Shown piece by piece: positions 1 through 10,370 of a stretch of DNA of 64,000 nt. Source of the stretch: Ophioderma brevispina. Lineage: Eukaryota; Echinodermata; Ophiuroidea; Amphilepidida; Ophiodermatidae. Numbering within the stretch: position 1 is the first letter of the stretch; each line of letters starts with the position of its first letter. The notes beneath the pieces were generated by a model, which saw nothing but the letters and a program-made list of their open reading frames with translations, was not told where the DNA came from and did no database searches. The stretch is from the NCBI GenBank assembly GCA_023653785.1, contig JAMKCH010011864.1, forward strand, positions 49,727 through 113,726, in the 5' to 3' direction. The position numbers were made by a program, and so were the translations under genes.

Positions 1-1029
1 TACAACACGACTTACTTATTTTGAGATATAATTATTGATAAAAAATCGGGTTTTGATTGTAACATTTTTTTTTTAGACTGGGCCCTTGTAGATAACGATG
101 CATCAGGCCATGCATTAAGTGACACCCACTTCACGGCAAGAATGCGTCCTTTCACTGAATGCCAATCAATATGGCTATACCTTTTATTGGAACTTTTAAA
201 AAGGCGTAGATTTTCTTATAATGGCTATTGTGTTGGCAATATTGATCGTAATGAGATAGAAGGGTATCAAAATTGGCGGAAGAAAACGAACTGTTGATAT
301 AATGTTATGTTTTTCCGTGCAAAACCAATGGTTTTGAACCTATGGGGTATTTAACATGATGCGTTCCTTTTTTTTTTTGGAGATCTTTATTTCCCCGTGA
401 TGGGGGAAATAATACTTTTTATGAACTTTTTCCCTCCTGTGAAATTTTGGGACTAGTCTCAAATTTTTTATGTCAACGTGGATAGAGCATCCACCAATCA
501 AATGACAGAAGTATTTTAAAGTTAAAAACAATTTTTTGTTTTATATAATGCTATGGTACATGATACAATGTTGTGCCTTATTTAATTAAATTTTCGTGCT
601 ACAAACCTGGTGATTACTCTTTCTTTTACTAAATTAAAACATCTATTTTACCAGGAAAACCTTGTTCCCAAGTGAAAAGAGTGGGCACATTATTTAGAAA
701 ATGAATAAAATGTCAACTCAATTCTTTCTAAAATAATCAATGACACATGTCGATATACACTTTACCTCAACATGCTCAGCGAACAATGAAGCTAATGGCT
801 CTTCCAATAATAATCGCCCCGGAACACACTTCACATTCTTTACATCTGGTCCATTGCTATTTGTGCACGGAGTTGAAGAGATTTCGAATGGTTGTCCCTT
901 GCTGGCATTGGCGTAAGTGTTCTTTCCTCGTCGCGATAAAAGAATTCTTGATATTCTACTGTGTGTTCACTTGACCATATGAGTAACGCTAACCCCATCA
1001 AACGACTCCACCAGCGAAATCAAAAGCAG
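1..1029. other. No recognisable gene; AT-rich intergenic sequence
   Basis: I see no protein family, RNA gene or clear repeat here. The stretch is AT-rich with several homopolymer T runs. A short GC-rich dyad around 390-411 (ATTTCCCC followed by GGGGAAAT) could form a small hairpin. Short open frames exist on both strands but none has a recognisable motif or a plausible start context. Confidence 0.6.
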
Positions 1030-1455
1030 ATTAATTTTTGGCATCAACATCACTAGGGACATTACAGAGAGTCTGGAGTGATCAGACATCTCACCCCTAC
1101 CACCAAATTTACGACTTGTTAATTCACTAGTCAACCCAGTTGCTTCTGTATGGCTCTGAAACCTGGAAACATCAAAGAATGACATGAAGAATTGGAAGCA
1201 TTTTAGATGCGATGCTACAGAAAACCCTTAATATCAGCTGTCCAGGATAAGATCCGGAATGAAGAAATTCTGTCAAGACTCCTCCTTGCCACTTTCAACA
1301 AAAAGGTCCTAGTCTCGCATCACGCCTCGCAGCTGCAGTTTGGTCACTTGTGCAGAATGATCAACTCCGCCTACCCAACGCATTTTTTATGTGAAACTGT
1401 CCGGCAGGCACAAACAGACATGGAAGACCATGAAGAGATCAGTGAGGTAAATAAG
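1030..1455 (+). pseudogene. LINE fragment: C-terminal end of a non-LTR reverse transcriptase
   Basis: This is the degenerate 3' end of a non-LTR retrotransposon ORF. The frame at 1143-1166 reads LLYGSETW, the block that follows the RT fingers and palm in many LINE polymerases. After a frameshift, 1207-1290 reads MRCYRK then QDKIRNEEIL, matching the usual RCLRRIL...WQDKIRNEEIL block. Around 1340-1440 the frame reads FGHLCRM and ends in a basic tail, as in the FGHVxRM block near the end of these proteins. At least two frameshifts are needed to join the blocks, so it is dead. The endonuclease and RT catalytic domains are missing, consistent with 5' truncation. The clade cannot be fixed from this short tail. 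The minus-strand open frame at 967-1185 is only a shadow of it. Confidence 0.75.
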
Positions 1456-1465
1456 GAATAATTTC

Positions 1466-1533
1466 TTACTGGGTGGGCCAACTTAAATTAATGCCCAAAA
1501 AGTCTTCAAAATAATTTACTGGGTGGGCCAACT
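1466..1533. repeat. Duplicated 18-bp motif, 50-bp spacing
   Basis: The 18-mer TTACTGGGTGGGCCAACT occurs identically at 1466-1483 and 1516-1533, separated by an imperfect 32-bp spacer. This is either a two-copy tandem repeat with a 50-bp unit or the edge of an interspersed element. Related GGGTGGG-rich text occurs at 4855-4960. Confidence 0.7.
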
Positions 1534-1840
1534 TTATTTTTCAATCCTCACAATTTGCTATTTATAAAAACAAAAACAACAACAAAAGCTTATAGTGTCA
1601 ACGATGGGTATTTTATTGTTATTTTAGTATATTATAAACCATCATCTGTACCAAGATTTACTGCATGTATAACTTATATAAAACATCAAAATAACACAAG
1701 GACATTTCCAGAAAAGTGCCTCCATTTTTTTTCAATTTTTTTTTACAATATTTAAACATTTATTATTGTTATTTTAGATTTAAAAATGATTAGAGAAGAA
1801 ATGCACTGGAGTGTTTCTTTTTAGGAAGATTTTAAGGATT

Positions 1841-2226
1841 GGGGGGGGGGGAGCAATAACATAATGAAATGGATATGAGTGGAAGGCTGGCCTTCCAAGC
1901 CCAGGAGCATTCGGTGACAGAGGACTAAAAAAAATAGGGGTCTTTGGGTGAGAGACAGCCAAAATGCCCCAATATTTCAGGTGACAAATGTGCAAAATTT
2001 TCTCCAAAACTTTGGGGTCTTTTTTTGGAAAGTTTTTTTGCAAAAAATTTCACCCAAATATGGGTCTTTGAAGGACAAAATTTTCAAATAATTTTCAAAT
2101 ATAGGGGTCGTTGAATGACATTTTCAAAATAATATGGGTCTTTGGGTGACAGCGTGCTGAAAATGGGGGTCTTAAATTAAACATCCGTAGATGTCGTGTC
2201 CACCCCCAAGATGGGAGTGCCCCCCT
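1841..2226 (+). repeat. Interspersed repeat family A, copy 1
   Basis: This copy is built from loosely repeated blocks of GGGTCTTTGGGTGA followed by A/T-rich text such as GCAAAATTTTC. It starts at a poly-G run (1841-1851) and ends with a G/C-rich boundary (GATGGGAGTGCCCCCC). The same arrangement recurs in reverse orientation at 31848-32005 and, split by a solo LTR, at 34980-36490. No coding capacity is seen. A non-autonomous DNA element is the best guess, because the copies share boundaries such as GGGGCACTCCCATC, but no target duplication was identified. Confidence 0.7.
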
Positions 2227-3137
2227 GGTATTTAGTATGCTTCTCTCGGATGACTGTGATCAGACAGAAAACCATTTTAAAAATAATGTTTTTGCTTTTC
2301 CGTTTTGTTGTTCAATAAACCTTTTAAAAACGGTGCTCGTTATTTGTTTACACCAGATCAACTTAAGAGAAAGTTTGTATTCTAAAAACTATCTTGTGTG
2401 GTGGTACTGAGTGAGGCATAACTAGAGAGTATCACTGAGCTATGAAATTATATGAGACAGGATTTCAATGGTACTCTTCAAATGTTTGTGCAGACTCAAT
2501 GAAAAGGTTCATGTAGCTTACAGCTCTTACAAAAAACATGCCATATTTCAGAACTTAAGAACATAAGAAAGGTTGAAGAATGTATTCTTTTTATGAAGAA
2601 AGGTATTTGAGGAGTATTGAGGTTAGCATATAATATGATTTTACTGATCACTTTTTCCCGACAACTCAAAATAGGAGTATTAAAATTGTAGTTCCAGTTC
2701 AACTTGGTCCAATAAATCCAACATCCAGAAGTGGATTAAGGCCCTTTTTGGTACTGAGCTCTTCATATTTATATATACAGTGTGGCCATTTTATTTCAGA
2801 TAAATTTGCATTGTACAATTACCTTAGTAGTAATACGACTTTCAACTCATGTGGTATGAAACTGGTGTTTTTTCAGAAACCTAAAATTTCCATTATAAAT
2901 TTTGATTTGATGACTATATGCATTTTTTTACTAAAACATTTATTCTTTTATTCAGAATTCACGAAATTTATTATTTTTTTAATTTTTACTATAAACAAAT
3001 TAATCCACAAGAATCGAACACCATTCAACAATACAAAAAAATGACAAGATACAAAATCACTCATCGCACAAACACGCTTTCTGATGTTCACTAAACATCA
3101 ACATTTTGACAATTTTATAGGCAGATTGTACAATTAA
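2227..3137. other. No gene seen; AT-rich sequence
   Basis: Only short AT-rich open frames occur here (for example 2748-3044 on the plus strand), with biased Phe/Ile/Asn composition and no recognisable motif. I see no RNA gene or repeat boundary. Confidence 0.55.
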
Positions 3138-3208
3138 CTAGAATTCGCGGTTCCGGCTTCGCGCTCGCTATATTCAAAAGATATAAGCTGTGGAGGGTGG
3201 CCGCTCCA

Positions 3209-3221
3209 TGACCTTTGACCT
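3209..3221 (-). promoter_or_regulatory. DR1-like nuclear-receptor site (motif match only)
   Basis: TGACCTTTGACCT is the exact reverse complement of AGGTCAAAGGTCA, a direct repeat of AGGTCA with one-base spacing, the classical DR1 site for RXR heterodimers, HNF4 and COUP-TF. It recurs at 3380-3392 and becomes a spacing-0 version at 3577-3590. Only the motif is visible; function is unproven. Confidence 0.35.
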
Positions 3222-3379
3222 GGCATATGACCGTTAACCTCATCAACATATGAGTGATCCCTTGGTGCACCCCCGATACATAAGTTTGGTTCCAATGGAT
3301 CTTCAACTTTTCACTTGAATAGGTCAATTTTTACATTTTTAGTAATTTTTTTTTTTTTTCAAACTGCACCGTGTGGCAC

Positions 3380-3392
3380 TGACCTTTGACCT
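3380..3392 (-). promoter_or_regulatory. DR1-like nuclear-receptor site, second tandem unit (motif match only)
   Basis: This is the same 13-bp match, TGACCTTTGACCT, in the next repeat unit. Its preservation between units that have otherwise diverged is the only hint that it might matter. Confidence 0.3.
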
Positions 3393-3720
3393 TGACACAT
3401 GATTTTTGACCTCATCAGCATATGAGGAATCCCATGGTGCAACCTATGACACAAGTTTGGTTCCAATTGGACTTCAACTTCTTCAATTGAGGTCAATTAC
3501 AAAAACCTTACACAATTTTTTTTTTTAATAAAAAACTAAACTTACATTTAGCATATTTTTCAACTTGAATCTCACATGACCTTGACCTTGGTATATGACA
3601 TTTTGAACCATCTTACATATGAGGGATCCAATGTTTCACGCTATTACCCAAGTTTGGTTCCAATGAACTTCACCTTTTTAATTGATGTCAATTTAAAAAA
3701 AATTACCCTTTTAATGACAC

Positions 3721-5288
3721 ACGCATCCACCACAACGATTGCTTAGTGTCCTCCAACTTGAGCGGGCAGCCCACAAAAGTAATTTGATACAATACCACCC
3801 ATTTTTACTCATGGCATATATTAAATATTATTACAATCATATTTGTCCTCTTTTTCTTTTCTACACCTCTTTTTTTAATTTTATTATTATTTCATTTATG
3901 ATTAAAACTTGACTGCAATATTATGTTTCCCCTTCCCAGCTTAGTGAGCCTTCATTCAGTGTCAGTTCACTTACTCATCAAATCATTGCAATATTGAGGC
4001 CCCCTTGCCCGGAGTCCAATAGATCAATCCACATTTTTCATACTATAATTCATTTGATGTGTGCTATATTGCTGCTCAGTAGCCTAGTCCTTTATTTGGA
4101 GGCGCAGCTTTTGGTATAGTAAAAAGAATAGCATGTTTTAAGTTATACTAGAGTGATGAGGCAAAACAAAATTACGGAACCAAAAACAAATTGTCTCAAA
4201 TAGTCATTTGAAATTGGAACCATTTAACTGCTTTTTGTTTTGTTTTATTTGATAATTCACACAATTTGGCTTGTTGACAAAAAACAGGCCGAGAGATATT
4301 TACTTTTAATACCCAAATCATTTTTTTGCTTTTATAAATTAATAATTACACAGTACAACATGGTTTCAACTATTTATCTAAATAAACACGGTTTATCAAA
4401 AACATTGTTTAAAACATTTTGTTTTTTGAACATACGTAAAGCAATAAACTTGCATTTTTTTGGACGTGTATGTGCAATTTGTATTTACTGTTCCGTTTCC
4501 ACCGGGCCTTCTTGCTACTTGCCCAGTCATGAGGGTGATCATTATTTTGTGTATTAGACACCACCAGGCAGTAATTTTGGCATATTCCAATCCATTACAA
4601 TCAAGCCCAATATAACATCCCTTCCTTCCTTCTGTGTCCTTTAAAGAAGGGATTTTTCATTTAATAATAGTATAAGGGCCGTTAGTAAAGTTTTGGTCAC
4701 TCAATTACCCTGAATCCCAATAATTGTTAGGTTAGAGTCACCACTGCCCTATTCCTGATATTGCTTAAATGTTCAGCGACTATTTTATAGCATTCATTAA
4801 TTTACCTGAAATACTACTGCACACTTATATATATTTTTTTGGTCAGATATTACTTGGGTGGGTCATAATTAGCTGGTGGGCATTTTTTGGTCATGGGCAA
4901 CTGAAATTTACGGGTGGGGCCAAAATCATTAACGGGTGGGGCCATGGCCAACCCAGTTTCTATGTTATTTCCACCTCCCTGGTTGAAGAAGGCAAGATTT
5001 TCCTGGTTGGAGGTGAAAATTTCCCGGGGAAGTAGGCAAAAGCTGATGTGGCAACCTGCAGAGCCCTGCCTGCCCACCTTAACCCCCGTACAATGTATAT
5101 ACGCTACAGATCAGAGTTAAACTTTGCAAAACGAAAGACTGCTAGGTGCGAAGACGCGAGGTGTTACGTTACCCAGTCAGAAAAAACAGCCTCCCGTGGT
5201 TATCAACCAAATAATCAATATCAAATGATACATGTAGTGAATCGATAAATCCATAAAAGATTTTTTTGCTTTGAAAGGGTAGCGGATT
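3721..5288. other. No gene seen; AT-rich, with a GGGTGGG-rich patch
   Basis: No protein family is recognisable. The patch 4850-4960 repeats ACGGGTGGGGCCA-like text two or three times and resembles the duplicated motif at 1466-1533, suggesting a decayed interspersed repeat. Open frames at 4769-5248 overlap one another on both strands and have no motif support. Confidence 0.5.
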
Positions 5289-6247
5289 TTTGCTTAAATT
5301 TTTGCTTTGGTTGTTTCCAGGGATAAAACAACATCAGAAATTTTTATTTGGTGTCTTTGGGTCTTTTGGTTCGAAAACTAGTTCATTTGCGGAGAGACCT
5401 AAAAACATTGCGAGAGACTGCACCGACGTATACCATAATTCATATATATCAAAAGACAATTAACACATGCCAATTCCAGTGCTATCGTATAAATAAAAAA
5501 CCATATCAGTTTGGTATAAACCAAATCTATTATGTAACATAATTAAGTTAGTAACATAGCATAATTTAGTAAATTAAATACCAGTGTCATCATAAAGAGT
5601 TAGATATTGACATCACTCCATAAATATCTATGTTCATGACATATGAAACTGCTCATAAATTTTAGTTACATCTCTAATGTAATATTTGGACAAATACTCC
5701 ATCACGCAGCGTCAAAAAAATTGCGAGAAATAAAGCTGAAGTTTTTCTGTAAATAAATTGGAATTAAAACTTAAAATTCATTATTGCACTGTTTTTCAAG
5801 CTGAATACATAATCTTCTATATGGTTTCACTTTGTCTCCCAAGTTTCGTTGTAGGTTAAAACCATGAAATGTTGCTGATTCAAAGTAAACTGTGGTCTTA
5901 CACCAGCCATCTTGACTTCCGTATTTGGGAAATTGAACATTTTTTTTCACTCAGCAGTTTCCGGGATATTAATTTTTTTAATTGCTGCAATTATTCTCCC
6001 ACCTTCTATTGTTTGACTAATTTGGTGTTAAATGGTTTGACTCAAATCACTGCTGAAGAACATGCTTCTCTATGTAAACGATGCATCTTTGTTTGGCTCA
6101 AAATCGGCCAAACAGAATTTTTAAGTCTCTCAGCAATATGAGGCATAACTTCTTCCTCCAAAATCCAAATGACACCAAATAAACTTTTTCTGAAAGCCTG
6201 TTTATCCCTAGCCTCTTTATAACCAAAACAAACATTTGAGCAAAACT
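5289..6247. repeat. Imperfect inverted repeat with ~120-bp arms
   Basis: The left arm (about 5289-5412) and right arm (about 6135-6247) are reverse complements with indels. Matching blocks are TTTGGTTGTTTCCAGGGATA against GGTTATAAAGAGGCTAGGGATA-like text, then TTTATTTGGTGTC on both sides, then GAGAGACCTAAAAA against GAGAGACTTAAAAA. The roughly 720-bp middle is AT-rich with no recognised ORF. This may be a foldback or long-TIR DNA element, or two oppositely oriented copies of one repeat. Confidence 0.6.
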
Positions 6248-6365
6248 AATTCTTAAACTATTTTAATAGATTTTTATTGTGAATGTAGGTTTTTGTGTCG
6301 TCTGCAAGAATTGCAGAAGGCACATAGGGATTACTCTGGTCGTATGTCTGCATGTATGTGTGATC

Positions 6366-6398
6366 TGTGTGTGTGGGTGTGTGTGTGTGTGTGTGTGT
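6366..6398. repeat. (GT)n microsatellite
   Basis: A run of GT dinucleotides with a GGG interruption, bordered by TGTGTCTG-type text. Confidence 0.95.
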
Positions 6399-6623
6399 AT
6401 CTGTGTCTGTGGTCAAAATGTTAAAATATTGCATGCCGTATGAGTTCCGTAAGGGCTACGATGATGTAACTTGGTGGAAAGGCGGGGGAGGGGTGGGGTG
6501 ACATGTTGGTGACCCCGTGTGACCTTGATGACCTCATGTGACCTATGGCCCCCTTCACAAACCGGGACGGCAGACGACACTTTTTTATACTCACACTCAG
6601 CGTCCGAATTAAGGAAAATAAAG

Positions 6624-6644
6624 TGGTTGTCCCACGGACAACCA
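6624..6644. repeat. Perfect 9-bp hairpin, 3-nt loop
   Basis: TGGTTGTCC, loop CAC, then GGACAACCA. The word TTGGTTGTCCG recurs twice just downstream (about 6658 and 6675), so the hairpin sits in a small local repeat. Confidence 0.8.
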
Positions 6645-7208
6645 GGTTGCAATTTTTGGTTGTCCGCCAAAATTGTTGGTTGTCCGTATTTTGAAACAAC
6701 TTTCTGTACATATTATACATGAAGTGAAATGATAATCTTTATGGTGGACCGGTGTGAAAGCAGATATAGTCCAGCAGGAGCCACAGTCCGGGGCTCCATA
6801 CGATACCGGAGAATAAAGCGAAAAACTTATGCTGCGTGAAGAGTCAACTGAATCGATTGCCCTATTGTTCACCATTGTTCCCGGACTATGAGTACGACGG
6901 ACTATAGTTACTTCTACACCGGCACCAGATAATTTTACAGGGGCTGCCTTAAGCTCCTGCTGTTTAGGTCTGGTAAATGTATTATTACACCTCATGAATA
7001 TTCATGAACATAATCATGCATGCTGCTATTTCCAATTGCCTGATTCCTATTACGCGTGTTATTTCCCTAGGGAAATAGATTGAACTGTTTCCTTACAACC
7101 TCGTCCCCAGAGTCACAGTGAGGTGTAATAAAACAAATGGTTTATATATCGGGAAATAGGGCACACTATTTTCCCTTGGTACTGGCTACGGCCTATCACC
7201 GTCTATCA
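6645..7208. other. No gene seen
   Basis: Overlapping short open frames on both strands (6413-6995) lack any recognised motif. Near 7050-7165 the GGGAAATAG-type words repeat in both orientations (GTTATTTCCCTAGGGAAATAG is a local dyad). Confidence 0.5.
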
Positions 7209-7415
7209 TCTCTTAGGAATCTTATTGATCACCGATGTGTAGGTCCCCGCCAAGTTGTGACGAAGTCCACCTCCCTTATTTAGGGATGGTTGTTCAGAGT
7301 TCACATAAATGGCCTCCTTGACCCCTTTCTCGTACCACCTCTGTTCCCTGTCCAAAATAACAAATTCCTTATTATCAAAGGTGTGTTTGTGGCGTTTAGA
7401 TGTTGGTAAACTGCT
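7209..7415 (-). pseudogene. Penelope-like element fragment: C-terminal GIY-YIG endonuclease region
   Basis: The minus strand has one clean frame from 7415 down to a stop just after 7209. It contains ILDREQRWYEKGVKEAIYV, NSEQPSLNKGGGLRHNL and TSVINKIPKR. This is the conserved C-terminal end of Penelope-like element (PLE) endonucleases: the GIY-YIG domain's W-x-x-R/K-GVKEAIY helix followed by the LNxGGGLRH block. The GIY-YIG core and the reverse transcriptase are absent, so it is a truncated copy, but no stop or frameshift interrupts what remains. That suggests a younger insertion than most elements in the window. It lies back to back with a second copy at 7418-7527. Confidence 0.85.
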
Positions 7416-7417
7416 GA

Positions 7418-7527
7418 ATCGTCACAACTTGGCGGGGGCCTACACATCGGTGATCAATAAGATTCCTAAGAGACTACAAACTTCCTCGACCTGTGATGTT
7501 ACCAGCTTGTCACAGGTCAATGCTTAA
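7418..7527 (+). pseudogene. Penelope-like element fragment: extreme C-terminus, opposite orientation
   Basis: Positions 7420-7477 are nearly the exact reverse complement of 7209-7264. On the plus strand they read RHNLAGAYTSVINKIPKR and then a tail ending at a stop at 7527. Together the two copies form an inverted repeat of about 57 bp with a ~155-bp spacer. Inverted and tandem partial copies are a known trait of PLE insertions, so one compound insertion is the simplest reading. Confidence 0.8.
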
Positions 7528-7611
7528 AAGCCACCAAACCATCAGTACAGGCTTGACGATGCGTCTTGGATAAGAAGTGTTGAAAAACGTTGCCACTCAT
7601 CTAAAAATAGT

Positions 7612-8347
7612 GGGCCGTATTCTCAAACGATGTTTAAAATAAACAGTGGTTAGGCCTAAACTGTGGTTAGCTAAACGCACCGTTTGAGAAACCGCAGGTT
7701 AAATATTTTAACAAGTCGTTTAGCTAACCACTGTATTTAAACGCTGTAAATATCATCCACCGAACTATGACTTATCTTCGCCTATATCATTACGTATGTG
7801 CGTGAACAATATTTATATGTCAGACAATGCCTTCCGTAGTTTTAAATGCAATGCAGGTAGTAGACGGGTATTTCAAGAATGTCGCGTTACGCAAGTAGCT
7901 TTAGAATTTGTTGAATGATGGAGACAAAACCCCGGGCCTATTTAAAACTGTTTTATGTCGTTGTGCCGCACTTGCTATCATTCAATACTATAACAGATAA
8001 ACACGAGCATGAAAATAGAAGCAAAAGAAAATGGACGAGAAGAAATAAACAGAGGACTCGGAAAAGAAAGTTAAGAGAAATAAATGAGGTAACTGGTCTA
8101 ACCACGAGTATCACATAGAGCTGAAAATATCAGGCATTTGATGAAAACGTGAAGTTAAACACGCCTTAAACTACCACCAGACCAAGTCTAAGTTTAACAA
8201 CGTTTTAGGCATGTTTAACGATGTTCGGCTAAAATTTAAACAGCGTTTAAAGTTAACCATGCTTTGAGAATTGCGTTTATTTTAGCAAGAGTTTAAATTG
8301 CGATTTAACCAGTGATTAGCGTTAAACATCGTTTGAGAATACGGGCC
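7612..8347. mobile_element. 736-bp MITE, PIF/Harbinger-like termini
   Basis: The ends are inverted repeats: GGGCCGTATTCTCAAACG at 7612 and its complement CGTTTGAGAATACGGGCC ending at 8347, matching for about 26 bp. The interior carries many shorter copies of GTTTAA and TTAAAC words in both orientations, so much of it could fold. No transposase is encoded; the plus-strand open frame at 7915-8118 has no recognised domain. Termini starting GGGCC and internal foldback are typical of non-autonomous Harbinger elements. The expected 3-bp TWA duplication is not clear (TAG left, TTA right), so the superfamily is tentative. Confidence 0.7.
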
Positions 8348-8408
8348 TTAATTTTCTACCAATACTGATTTATACCTGGATGAATCAAAGCCTTCACAAA
8401 CGTGATTT

Positions 8409-8524
8409 GTAGTATCATCTATGGGCTCATAATGTATCTCGGGCGGAAAACAATAAAAAATAATGGGCGCCATTATTTAGTTTTTCCGACCTCGGGCACA
8501 TTATTCGCCTATCAATGATACTGC
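8409..8524. repeat. 116-bp foldback (palindromic) sequence
   Basis: The left half (GTAGTATCAT, ATGGGCTCATAATGT, CTCGGGCGGAAAA) is mirrored by the right half (TTTTCCGACCTCGGGCACATT, CGCCTATCAATGATACTGC). The centre is AT-rich (AATAAAAAATAATGG). Mismatches show it is old. It is probably a small foldback MITE; no target duplication was identified. Confidence 0.75.
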
Positions 8525-10029
8525 ATTACCCTTTAGTTATTAGTTCATTTGTTTAAATATTGTGCACTGTATGGCTTTAAAATTATATGTTGATTAAAAA
8601 CTAGTCATTTTCCATATTATTTGGGGCAAAACCCGCATGAAAATCCAATATTCCTACCTTTTTTGATGCAAAATTTCATTTTTTTCAATTTATACTCAGA
8701 TGTGTGTCTGTGGAAATTACCAATTTTGCCAACTTGTGAACTATGACGTCATTGTGACGCCATATTAGGTTACGTTGGAAGCAATAGAAAACGGACAACC
8801 AACGTTATCAACTGGTACCAACATCGAAATCATATATTGCTTTATAATAATGAATGTTTACCACCCCACCCCTTAGTAAACCGTATTACAAAAATATACT
8901 TGGTAAACATATTGTGAAAGTTTGATTTTCTTTGATGTTAACTTGGATATTCTGCAAACTAAATAATTACTAATACATCATTTAAAATACGCACCTTTCA
9001 GGAACAAATTGATATTTTCTTTGGGAAGTTGTTGTATAAGCGTTAGTGCCCTCTAAATTGTTTAGATTATGTTAGATTTTACTATTGAGTATATTACTCA
9101 TTTAACTGTTAATTTCGTTTCAAGTTTGGTATATATTTAAGCGTGACATTTCTTGAAAGATAGGAACTCTATATGTAATGAGTAATTAAGAAAACGAGAA
9201 AGAAAATAATGGTTGTTCTAAAGTTGTATAGACCACTTAACTATCCTCCAAAAACCTTTTGAGTTATGGAAAATTCAGTTACATTTTAAATATTTTTCTG
9301 AGCTCAATTTTTGAACAGCTCTAGCCAAATATTTATTGTGTGTTGCAACATGCATACTGTGTAGTAATTTTTAATAACAGGCACTATGTTTGTTTCCTTT
9401 AACTATTTACTCCCGAAATTTGTTTTTTTTTATGCAAAAATGAGTGAAAACAGATTGGCGACTCATAAAGATATTTCCCCCCCCCCCCCCCCCACTTTTT
9501 AGGAGCCCAAATTGTAAAAGGTTTATAATTTTCTGAATCGTTGATCATAGTGGGCAGTCTGCGCTATGATTTTACAACGAACGATATAATGCAACAGTGA
9601 ATGTTTACCATTAACTGCTTATGGAAGTCGTGGTATAAACAACAAATGCACATTAGACGTCGTAGTCATCATAACAATTACAAATATACTCTTTCTCTAT
9701 TAAGCGATGGAGTGTTGAGATTTAAAGAAATGATTTGCTATATACACAGTGGCGTTCGTACAGGCGGGGGGGAAGGGGCAGGGGGGGCAGGGGGGAAGGT
9801 TGCCCCCCCCCCCCCCCCGACGACTTTGGCCGGGGAAAAATTGCAAAAAATCATGTAATCAGCTGGTTTTTTTGAGCCCTCGACCGGTGGAAAAATTGGC
9901 ATTGTGATCCCCCATGAGAGGAAAATTTCCCAAAATGGAAAATTTGCCCACTCTAGAGCGGGCAGGACTCGATACGCAACTGTATATACATAATTTTTTA
10001 AATGACCGTGGTAAGTGGAAACCATTGAT
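8525..10029. other. No gene seen; contains poly-C and G-rich tracts
   Basis: AT-rich with no recognisable coding motif. A poly-C run lies at 9477-9493. The open frames over 9601-10065 are driven by the G/C homopolymers and overlap on both strands, so I do not treat them as genes. Confidence 0.5.
9761..9818. repeat. Poly-G/poly-C tract pair
   Basis: A run of G blocks (GGGGGGGAAGGGGCAGGGGGGG) is followed closely by about 17 C residues, able to pair as a G:C hairpin or form a G-quadruplex. It sits just inside CAGTGGCGTTCGTACAGG (9750), which resembles a hAT-type terminus, but I could not find the matching second end. Confidence 0.75.
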
Positions 10030-10370
10030 TAGATAATAATAAAAAAAATAAATAATAATAAGCATTTATATAGCAGCCATACGATGAACACAGTGTTTAC
10101 TAAACAATGCAACTTTGAGGCGGCAGCAGCTATACAGCGCCAATTGCAACATTCACACAAAACAACGACCGACACATGTGCGAAAACATGTGTATCTAAA
10201 CTAGGACAAGGCAAGGGACGGGAAGTCAGTTTTAAAAGCAGGCGGAAACCGAGCAACCGGAGAAGAAAAACCTGCGAGAGGCGAGCTTGGACTGTAAACC
10301 AATTACACGTAAAGCCTCTAGCCCGACCTGGGGATCGAGAATGGGACTCAGTGTGTAACCCAATGTATTT
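10030..10370 (-). repeat. Short interspersed repeat with (TTA)n 3' tail
   Basis: Read on the minus strand, this ends in GCTATATAAATGCTTATTATTATT, closely resembling the tails of the SINE at 12241 and the fragment at 34890. The rest (10090-10370) is less AT-rich than its surroundings. Overlapping open frames run through it on both strands (10084-10449 plus, 10029-10379 minus), and neither matches a family I know. I see no clear tRNA A/B boxes at its head. It may be a SINE of another type or a truncated LINE 3' end sharing the tail. Confidence 0.45.

Larger units (their letters stand above)
3138..3720 (+). repeat. Tandem repeat with ~200-bp unit rich in TGACCT half-sites
   Basis: Three diverged units begin near 3138, 3360 and 3540. 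Each contains TGACCTTTGACCT or TGACCTTGACCTTG, then CATATGAG(G)GATCC, then AAGTTTGGTTCCAA, then CTTCAAC and GAGGTCAATT. The first unit is preceded by a module, CTAGAATTCGCGGTTC to GCTCGCTATATTCAA, that recurs at 32410. No convincing open frame is present. This looks like a minisatellite-like interspersed repeat. It contains close matches to nuclear-receptor half-site pairs, which may be coincidental to its repeat nature. Confidence 0.8.

Noticed and set aside
9747..9860. hAT-type terminus CAGTGGCGTTCGTACAGG
   Set aside because: No matching opposite terminus or 8-bp duplication could be found nearby.
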